In this document: positions 55,531-64,000 of the stretch, in pieces
Position numbering within the stretch: the first letter of the stretch is position 1
Layout: each line of letters begins with the position of its first letter
Source: Stictocephala bisonia
Lineage: Eukaryota; Arthropoda; Insecta; Hemiptera; Membracidae
Direction: 5' to 3'
DNA length: 64,000 nt
NCBI GenBank assembly: GCA_035578905.1
Contig: JAQJVL010000124.1
Location: 1,986,616 to 2,050,615 of the forward strand
The notes under the pieces: model-generated
The model's database searches: none
Seen by the model: the letters and a program-made list of their open reading frames with translations, nothing else
Told to the model about the DNA's origin: nothing
Position numbers and translations under genes: made by a program

Positions 55531-56472
55531 ATTATTTACCGAAGGGATGTTCTAACAATCAAAGGGTTGGGAATGGTGTATAGATCTTCTTATAATTGTA
55601 AACTTTAATCGGTAAGCCATTAAATTTATTATTGATCCCCGGAATCAGAATAATATTCATACTGTTTGTACGTTGAGAGTTTCATAATTATTGCCTTTAA
55701 AAATAATTCTGAAAATAAATATAAAAAAGTAAATCTTGTTTTAGAAGACAATATTTGGTTTAAAATGCATTTTACTAATAATATAAGTGTTCAAACATCA
55801 TAGTTTTTATGTACTAACTCAAAATGGTTTGCATATTTACTACTCTACAACCTAAAATTTTTATTATAATCTCAGTTGACACGGCCGTTATTTTCTTCGA
55901 CTTAAATCTGGACGTAAGTATATTATTCACATGAACAAACTTTGTATCTTGTTTTCATCCTCAAACCCTTTTATCTATAGTAATTGCTCTTTACAAGATG
56001 ATACTTTGAACTATTATTTTAACCATATATACTAAGTAAATTATGCTAACTAACCATTTTACAGTACGATTAGTACTCAAAGTTGGTTATTTCTTTTACT
56101 TTTTTTGAGCAAATAACATGCCAGTTATTTAAATAAGTACACAGTTTTTCGTAAATCATCTCCCCATTTTTGCGTTTTTTTACAAGATTACGTGGATCAT
56201 AATCAGAATTGTTTTTACTAATAAATTAATATCAAAACTAAGTGTAACATTTGTTTTAAATTCATTAGTTGCCTTTGGATTCATGATTGGTAAAAATTGT
56301 CGGATTCCCAAAGCTTAAGCGTTTTTTAAGAAACAAACACAAAAAACACATCGAATTTGTCGAAATGTTGTGTTTATTTCTTAAAACATTTGAAGCTTTG
56401 CATATTTCAAACAATGTTTACCAATCATTACATTTTATCTTAATTAATTTTATCTGACTTTCCTTTTTCCAG

Positions 56473-56568
56473 AACGGATGAACGACGTGGACGGCCTGGA
56501 ACCACTGTCTTGTCAGCCTTGGACTTCCAGACTTCCCAAGATGGCGCAACCCGACCTCGACTTCACAG
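56473..56568 (+). CDS. Scyl2: SCYL2 internal exon, activation-segment region
   Basis: A 96-nt exon, phase 1 in and phase 1 out, follows a strong polypyrimidine acceptor (TTTCCTTTTTCCAG) and ends at a GGTACC donor. Joined to the G left by the exon at 49316-49436, it reads ERMNDVDGLEPLSCQPWTSR then LPKMAQPDLDFT. This is the SCYL2 activation-segment region; the QPWTSR...MAQPxLDF pattern is characteristic of the insect and vertebrate family. The final G would combine with the next exon to give the Ala of the APE motif, the normal continuation. The matching phases across a 7,036-nt intron are good evidence that both exons belong to one gene. No further exon was recognised between here and the window end, so the next intron is at least 7.4 kb. 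Confidence 0.9.
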
Positions 56569-57973
56569 GTACCGCTAAAACAATCGTGTTATATTTTTCA
56601 GTATTCATGTTCAAAATTAAAATGTAAGGAAAAACCAAAAAAAAATAACCAAAAGCACGTGACGTCTCATAAATCTTTTAATCCTCCAGTTACAAAATAT
56701 TCACGCATTTCTACTTACAATCTTCTCAAATGACTTAACATGCATCCTCTAATCTAAGCCTTTAGAAACATGAAAAGTCTAACATCATTCCTGGATGAAA
56801 TGATGTAATATGGTAATGCTGTATTAGATGTATTGTGCTGTGTAGTATCACAGAGACAAAATAAACGGAGGTCACATCCAATAGTGCACTGAATGGGTGT
56901 CGAGTACTAAGTTCTCCAGTTCACTGTACAAGTAGCTGATCCAGCACCGTTGTCAGTTCGTCTCCTTATTCTCTTCCAAATCTTAATGTAGGATAAATGT
57001 ATTATAACATATTTATGAAGATTTACGTGAGTAGTAACTGCCACCTCGTCTTTTTTCTCCTGTGGTGGCAAGTAAATATAGAATATACTTAAGATTGTCA
57101 TATACTAATTCTGTTCATAAGAGTGATAATTTTGTGAGAGTACTATAAACTACTATTTACTCACTTACATTAAACTACTAAATATCATTAAATTCGATGT
57201 AAAATATATATTTACTTAAATAAATATATCGTATTTTCATAAACTCAAAAACAAAACCAGTTTTCGTCAAGTAAATGAAAACAAAATACAGAGCAACAAA
57301 TAAATCTATTTGAATTTCTCAAAAGATTTTTCTTGTCCTACTTTTTATTTTTCGAGAATTTAAGTACTCAAGCGTTGTGTCAAATTAGATATGTCTCATT
57401 AAATCATAATCTACGTTTTTAAATAAAATAGTAAGAATTAAGCGATTTAAATATAATTCACAACAAATTCGTTCAACTGCAGGTAGAATTAACAGTAGTA
57501 AATAAAAGAAAAGAGGCATGTTAGAATATTTTATACAGTTGTTTAGGGTGTGTGGACTACGAAGAAGGGAGCAGGTGCACCCTTATACCCCCTCTCCCCC
57601 CACCCCCGACTTGTCAGCCAGACAAGTAACTGAATTTATGTCTGGTTTCACATGTTTACTCACTCTCTCGAGTAGGTTGTATTTTTACTTTTAATGTCTT
57701 CCACGCCTGTAATATATTTATTGCTGTCATTTAGTCAAGTAATTTAAAAGTTTAAGCTAATTAAACTGCTGTACGGTTATGTCACTCTAAGATATTTTTT
57801 TATTTTGTTACTACCGAAACTTTTTTTATAAATTTAGTATTCATGTACTTGTAATGATGTAGTAAAACGTAAATTATTTCATTTTTACTATTCAAATTGT
57901 TTGATATTTTATTTCAATCTTTCATCTGAAAGTTTAAAGAATTTAACTGATTTGTAAAATTATATGATTGAAA

Positions 57974-58031
<58 letters not shown>

Positions 58032-58938
58032 TTCAAGATATTAAATTTACTTTGGAACATGCAAACAAATTTTACATGTCTAAAAATTTTAGTTTTAAAT
58101 GTTAATTTTTAATGATAACCCATATGAAATAAAATATGGTTTATCGTACAGTAAAATAATTTTGATAACTTTTTTCAGTTTGACTATATTCATTATTTGG
58201 ATTATATAAAATTTACAATTTTCAGTATTTAAAACCAAACTAATCTATACATTGCTAGTACTGATATAACAGAGAATAAAGAAGCATGAGATCTGAAATA
58301 CGATGATCATTGTCCAATAATAATTTCTCTTTATAAAGATTAACATATTTTTATCACATTTAAATCCAAATTAATATGCATATATTATTAGTAATATTTA
58401 TATCTACAAAGTAAAGACTTTATTTTATTTTACGAATTATATTTATTCATTTGAATGTTAAGTTACTTACGACAATCACTATTTTAGTTAGGATGTACCA
58501 GTGTGCCTGATTAAACTAAAAATATATCAATAGCAATAAACCTAAATATTAGCACCGAAACTTAAAATTTAACAAATATCAAGAGTTTTATTTTTATCGA
58601 TAGGAATTGTTTGCTTGCTATGGATGATAAAATTTCTCTGGAGAAAAACACAATACGTTTTAGAAGTTTACAAAAAGTTCTCAACTCATCAACTTTGTAT
58701 GGTAATTACTAGCTCGTAACCAGCTTTGAAAGAATACTCTAAAAAGTTAATTCATTAAACTTTTAATTAGTATGCAGGATATCTTAGTATTAGAATTGTA
58801 AAAGAACTGAATTTTCACTTAAGATATGCAAAGTTCCCCTGGAATACATTTTAGTAGTTTTAAGGTTTGGGACATCTCTGAGCTAACTTACTAGACTATC
58901 TCACTATTCTTAGACTTTTCTCAATTTAATAAATACTA
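56569..58938 (+). other. Presumed SCYL2 intron, AT-rich portion
   Basis: Follows the GTACC donor at 56569. No further SCYL2 exon was found; the expected next residues would be the APE motif and its following helix. A C-rich patch with CCCCCTCTCCCCCCACCCCC lies at 57587-57606. Otherwise featureless. Confidence 0.55.
57971..58030. repeat. Poly-A followed by (AT)n microsatellite
   Basis: About 11 A residues, then a TA run of about 45 nt with one G interruption. Could be the tail of a retroposed element, but no body was identified. Confidence 0.9.
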
Positions 58939-58940
58939 TA

Positions 58941-60649
58941 CAGAGTTGGGCAAAAGTCTGGAATATATTTATTACTTTCAAAACCATCGAAAGAAATGTA
59001 ATGAAACTTTTCTGTTGTGTAAATGCCCCTATATCAAACATTTAGACACATTTTAAAGGTCACCACTGTTCGTGTATGAGTGGATGGGTGGGATACTACC
59101 ATTGTACGTGTTTGAGTGGGCAAGTGTGTTACTACAACTGTTCGTGTATGGGTGGGCGGGTGGGTTACTACGACTGTTCATGTATGAGTGGGTGGATAGG
59201 ATACTACCACTGTACGTGTATGAGTGGGCGGGTGTGTTACTACCACTGTTCGTGTATGAGTGGACGGGTGGGATACTACCATTGTACGTGTTTGAGTGGG
59301 CGGGTGTGTTACTACCACTGTTCGTGTATGGGTGGGCGGGTGGGTTACTACGACTGTTCATGTATGGGTGGGTGGGTAGGATACTACCACTGTACGTGTA
59401 TGAGTGGGCGGGTGGGTTACTACGACTGTTCATGTATGAGTGGGTGGGTAGGATACTACCACTGTACGTGTATGAGTGGGCGGGTGTGTTACTACCACTG
59501 TACGTGTATGAGTGGGTGGGTGGGTTACTACGACTGTTCATGTATGAGTGGACGGGTAGGATACTACTACTGTACGTGTATGAGTGGGCGGGTGTGTTAC
59601 TACCACTGTTCGTGTATGGATGGGCGGGTGGGTTACTACCACTATACGTGTATAAGGGGGCGGGTGTGTTACTACCACTGTTCGTGTATGAGTGGGTGGG
59701 ATACTACCACTGTAGGTGTATGAGTGGGCGGGTGGGTTACTACGACTGTTCATGTATGAGTGGACGGGTAGGATACTACCACTGTTCGTGTATGAGTGGG
59801 CGGGTGGGTTACTACGACTGTTCATGTATGGGTGGACGGGTAGGATACTACCACTGTAGGTGTATGAGTGGGTGGGTGGGTTACTACGACTGTTCATGTA
59901 TGAGTGGACGGGTAGGATACTACCACTGTTCGTGTATGAGTGGGCGGGTGTGTTACTACCACTGTTCGTGTATGGGTGGGCGGGTTGGTTACTACCACTT
60001 TTCGTGTATGGGTGGGTGGGATACTACCACTATACGTGTATAAGGGGGCGGGTGGGTTACTACTACTGTTCGTGTATGAGTGGGTGGGTGGGATACTACC
60101 ACTGTAGGTGTATGAGTGGGTGGATGTGTTACTACCACTGTGCGTGTATGGGTGGGCGGGTGGTTTACTACTACTGTTCGTGTATGGGTGGGCGGGTGAT
60201 TTACAGTAGGTTTATATAAAATAGTTTAAGAATATTATTATAATAATTTGTTACTTATTTTTTGTGAATTTTATTCCTCATAGTTAGATAAATTATATCT
60301 CTACTGAGCAATACCTAATAACTATCTTAACTTTGTCTTACGCAGTGTTAGATATTTGACATTAAATCCTTCGAGAGGCTACTTTTTCTGACTGGGTCAT
60401 CCCTTTGACCTCAGATTTGCACTCTTGTGTTTTACAAACAAAGACCTTTAAAATGAGATATAACTCGAGGAAGGCTTACATTTATATGTGTTAAGACTTC
60501 CTTCATGGTCCTTCACCTGGCTATGTAAAACACAAGTAAAATATGTCTAAATGTTTGATATAGGGACATGTTTCAAAGTTTCAACACATTTATTTCAATG
60601 GTTTTGAAATTAATTAAAGTAATCCAGACTTTTGCCCAACCCTGGACTG
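58941..60649. mobile_element. TA-flanked inverted-repeat transposon carrying a 1.1-kb minisatellite
   Basis: The left terminal repeat starts CAGAGTTGGGCAAAAGTCTG (58941). The right terminus ends with the complement of CAGTCCAGGGTTGGGCAAAA (60649). Both are flanked by TA (58939-58940 and 60650-60651). Arms of about 110 bp share GTTTGATATAGGG, AAAGTTTCA and ATTTCxxTGGTTTTGAAA. TA target duplication and the terminus suggest the IS630/Tc1/mariner superfamily. There is no transposase. The right side keeps extra inner sequence (60360-60540: GACTGGGTCATCCCTTTGAC, ACCTTTAAAATGAGATATAA) that also occurs in the 6590-7820 element. At the left, the minisatellite starts right after TTTTAAAGGT, so the matching inner arm is missing there. 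Confidence 0.82.
59061..60198 (+). repeat. 36-bp G-rich minisatellite, locus 5, about 32 units
   Basis: The period is 36 bp with alternating unit types: GGATACTACCATTGTACGTG, GTGTTACTACCACTGTTCGT and GGGTTACTACGACTGTTCAT, each followed by a TATGxGTGGGCGGGTGGG-like stretch. Four-triplet G runs are visible near 59150-59164 and 59330-59344, and most other units have three G triplets. Open frames of 323, 215 and 162 codons exist because 36 is a multiple of three; composition and multi-frame openness argue against coding. The G-rich strand is the SCYL2 sense strand. Confidence 0.95.
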
Positions 60650-60744
60650 TATATACAAATAAAAAAAAAACTATACTATAAAAAAAAAAAGAAATATACT
60701 ATCAATAATGCAAATGTTAACATATTCATTCACTTATTGTTAAG

Positions 60745-61160
60745 ACGCTGATCGTCAATAAATGGGCGAATATGAGCGGTGAATGAGTGTGATGGTTGTA
60801 GATGAACCAGTGTTGTCATTGTTACTAACTAAGGTCGACTATTCCTCAGAAAGAGCTATTTATTAATAGCCCAATAGCCAGGGCAACTAAGGGACCTACA
60901 GCTTTACGTGGAATCCGAACCCCATAGTGTTGGCCTAATTTGCAACTAACTGATTTCAACAAGCCTGGCACTCAGTTCTCTTCCCTGCATAATATATGAA
61001 AATTGATTACCACCCAACATGGACACTCCAGACCTTTCTAGTAGTGTCCACGTCGATGGCAACCGTTAAGCGGGCAACATGACGGTATTAAGATCAACGA
61101 GCGTAGAACCTATCGCCTATAATCTCATCAACACTTGGTCCCCAAGTTCAGGTTATGATA
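60745..61160 (-). mobile_element. SINE-like repeat, copy 4
   Basis: The best-preserved copy. Its minus strand has a B box GGTTCGGATTCC (60910-60921) and the body TCTGAGGAATAGTCGACCTT. The plus strand has GGGCGAATATGAGCGGTGAA, AAGAGCTATTTATTAATAGC, AACTAACTGATTTCAACAAG, GTGTCCACGTCGATGGCAAC and CAACACTTGGTCCCCAAG; the last resembles the start of the 74-bp satellite monomer. Confidence 0.75.
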
Positions 61161-64000
61161 TCATACAAGAAGAGTTATCCTATTATATTTAGTAGGACAT
61201 TTGTTTTATTAAAATGTATTTTAGAAAAATATACGGGTAATACAAATCATTAAATAACTATTATATTAAGTGTTTATTATTCTTTTATTTTTCTCTTAAC
61301 ACAACTCACTGCTATTATGAAAGCTAAAGATGAAAATAAAGTTAATTTGGATTTAACTAGAAAAATGTAATAAAATGTTTTTAAATGAGGTAAAATATGT
61401 GTCAGCAATGATTTTATGTATTTAATTTTGTAGGTCAAACAGTATTTATATCTGCTGCAAAAAATATAGTCTTATATTTCCGCTCGATAAACATAAACTA
61501 TTTAAATTAAAAAAATAATTAGTAAATTAATAAGTCAGATCCTTGAGATGACGGATAATAAACAGTGTATATAAGATGTAACTGCCATACATAACATAAA
61601 TTTTAACACTTTACTAGACTTTTTTATTTATTATTATCTCCTTCACTAAAAATGTATATTTCTCCACCTAAAACAGGAAATATTCATACTATGTGGAATT
61701 AATGGATTTTCAAAACTGTCCCTCACCTTGCACAATTTTATTAATGTTTAGGGAGATAACTGTTTGGAATTGAAATATAATATATTTGGGAAAAAATATA
61801 AAACACTCTAATAACCTACTCTTAATTTAGTTTCTTTAAAAGTGTTACTTGATTTGTTGTGTGGTCTAATAATCTTTTAATCACGGTGTTTTCACTATAA
61901 TTCATGGAATTGAATCGCCCGTTTAAAAATGTAAATTCTTCATTAAGACTTTCAAACACCAGTTTAAACCCGTGTTAGAATGATCACATTTATAAGCCGG
62001 AATTTTAGGTTTAGGTAGTCAAATACCTTAAATACAGTAGGACTATTCTAACAAGTTAATGTTTTTTTATTAGTAATACGTTTTGGGAGGATAAAACTCA
62101 TTCTTTCTCAAGAGGCCTAAATTACCATACATATATTTTACAATAAAAAAAATAAAGGCCCAAGAATAACGTTAACAAACTTACAAAATTTTAAATAATT
62201 TTTATTCCAACAATATATACAAAAAAAAAAACAAAGCCAATAACAAAATCTAAAACCAAAGAAAGAATAGCTAAATAAACAAGGCAAATTACAAAACACT
62301 ATCACTTTTTTACTCTGAACCTGCATACAGGTCTTCCTGTTTTTTTAATTGTTTGGTAAACGTAAGATAATTTACGCCACTTGAGGACGAAGGGTGTTTT
62401 GTCTTTCTCAAAACATTGTGTAGTTAAAAACAATGATTGGTGAGAATAGTCCAACAAAATGTAAGAATAATAATAATCTCCAATGATATAATGCATTGTA
62501 AACAAACTTTAACAACTACAACAAACTGTAGCTCTTCAAACTAAAAAAAATGAATGATATATATTTGTTGCGTACAAACTCAAATGAAATAAATCATGGT
62601 AGTTTTAATATGAATATTATAGATCTTTATTTGTCAATTGCAGTAATCAATTAAAGGTTACCGATTTGTTATGTAAACTAGTTACTGAAACTATCTATTT
62701 AGTTTACTTCCCCTCAAGCACACAAAACAATCCAAGCCGAATGTAATTAATTAAACATCCGATTTGTTTGGGAAATACCCATAAATTGTTGTCGACCACT
62801 GCCACAAATCCCCCATGACACCCTGTGGGCCACATTGGTTGGCAACAAGGATTAATTGTTGTTTTAACGTTTTAACAGCTGGTTTGGTACGTTATATGTA
62901 TACCACACTTGTGCATATATTTTAAGTGAATAAAAATTATATAGTTCATTTATAGGTTATATAAATCAGTTATAAATTAATTTAAGAGGTAAACCTTTAC
63001 AATTTCAAGCAGTAAATAATTGCTAACAATTTCAATCTTTCATCACATCAAGGTTTTTGATCTCATGCTCTTCTTGAAATCGTTAAAAAATCACTGTCAC
63101 AGATTGTATAATTTCAGAGCAACTTTTTAGTACTGTATTTAAAATGTTTTATCTGTATTATTGCTCCTGTAAGAAATTGTTTATTTTATTAACTATAATT
63201 TTCAAATTTCTTTTTAAACTATGCTAATAAATGTTCTCGGATATGAAATTGCACTACTGTGTAATTTTATTTTATTTTATACTGTCTAATAAACGTATTT
63301 TATAATATATAAACATGTTGAATGAAATTGAATTATTATATTAAATTGGAGATCAATAGTAATAGAAAAGAGTAATATTTTTTTAAATAGATATGTCAAT
63401 AATTTTTCACTACACTACTATGAGTTCAGCTGTTTTCGTTATGTGTTTACAACCTGCGAAATATCATATTTTCAACAGCTGTCTATTGTTTACTACCGAA
63501 AGTAAAATTGTTTACAACCGAAAAATTTCCACAGTCAACAACACCTGTTTTTATTCCGTAGTGTAGTGAAAAGTATCGTTCAAAACTCGAGTGAAAGTGT
63601 TTTGTATGTTCTCGACCATTTGAAGTGCTCGACAAGTCTCGCACTTCAAACATATGGTCTCGAACATGCAAAACCCCACTTTCCACTCTTGTTATGAAAT
63701 ATACTATTTTAAAATTTAATAAGACATGTCAAGTATTTAGAATATTAGCCAAAACGAAATAATTGTTGCTTCTTATAAAGAAACTTTTATTTTCTTTGTT
63801 GATGCAAATCTACAACTCACAACCCTAAATTTTAAAAATAATGTATATAATTCAACTGTTGGTCAATGTTTGAACCTGCGAATCATACACATCCCTTGAT
63901 AACCGGTTTTTTTTTCTTTCTATGGCAGTGGAATTTTTAACGTGCCAATCAAACGTTGTTGAGGGACAACGGTACAAACCCCAATGGCAAATTTAAGATT
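61161..64000. other. AT-rich unassigned sequence (presumed SCYL2 intron or flank)
   Basis: No exon recognisable as SCYL2 or another family was found. Short minus-strand frames at 62138-62505 and 63483-63686 lack family features. A few GC-richer patches (62800-62850, 63590-63680) have no partner in the window. Confidence 0.45.

Larger units (their letters stand above)
49437..56472 (+). other. SCYL2 intron (about 7.0 kb) between the two recognised exons
   Basis: This GT...AG phase-1 intron has a GTAAGAA donor and a pyrimidine-rich acceptor. It is AT-rich and holds repeat relics: a single copy of the palindrome-arm motif (49510-49573), a GC-rich fragment near 50450-50560, a dispersed repeat at 51051-51175, a GC-rich hairpin repeat at 53215-53620, a tRNA-derived SINE at 54525-54785 and an internally duplicated repeat at 55020-55530. 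No other coding exon was recognised. Confidence 0.75.

Noticed and set aside
59072..60043. Open frame of 323 codons with 12-residue repeats
   Set aside because: It is the 36-bp minisatellite read through. Overlapping frames on both strands are also open, and there is no splice, start or protein-family support.

Overview
This is a non-coding-dominated, AT-rich stretch of an animal nuclear genome, most likely an insect. Three things support this: the only real gene found is an intron-rich SCYL2-type pseudokinase; short TTAGG runs (the insect telomere motif) sit at the ends of two minisatellites; and the transposon relics include a non-LTR retrotransposon, tRNA-derived SINEs and TA-flanked inverted-repeat elements. 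A hemipteroid insect is a guess. There are no bacterial or viral genes, no CRISPR array and no intact transposon open reading frame.

Layout. 1-7.9 kb: GC-rich repeat fragment, two fold-back elements (3.8-4.4 and 4.7-5.6 kb), a SINE-like repeat, and a nested inverted-repeat element whose core (7166-7473) is an almost perfect spacer-free palindrome. 7.9-22.7 kb: about 97 copies of a 142-bp satellite, interrupted near its right edge by a 5'-truncated LINE fragment. 22.7-30.7 kb: decayed tandem repeats, two small G-quadruplex-type 36-bp minisatellites and AT-rich sequence. 30.7-35.9 kb: about 30 copies of a 152-bp satellite, broken by an inverted pair of the same 36-bp minisatellite. 35.9-44.1 kb: dispersed repeats, a 364-bp (CA)n tract with a GC-rich core, and another 36-bp minisatellite ending in TTAGG. 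44.1-48.8 kb: a SINE-like copy running directly into about 59 copies of a 74-bp satellite that is homologous to part of that SINE-like family. 49.0-56.6 kb: two exons of SCYL2 on the plus strand, separated by a 7-kb intron; the first exon's splice acceptor and 5' end are reiterated upstream in the intron. 56.6-64 kb: presumed SCYL2 intron, containing a TA-flanked inverted-repeat element that carries a 1.1-kb array of the 36-bp minisatellite, plus another SINE-like copy.

The three satellites (142, 152 and 74 bp) are unrelated to each other as far as can be seen. Each shows higher-order duplication of blocks of monomers (13-mer and 5-mer, 9/10-mer, 21-mer). The main points of interest are the probable birth of the 74-bp satellite from a SINE-like repeat, the five-locus G-rich minisatellite family with one array inside a transposon-like element, and the reiterated splice acceptor at the SCYL2 exon. 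Reading frames inside the satellites and microsatellites are judged non-coding.
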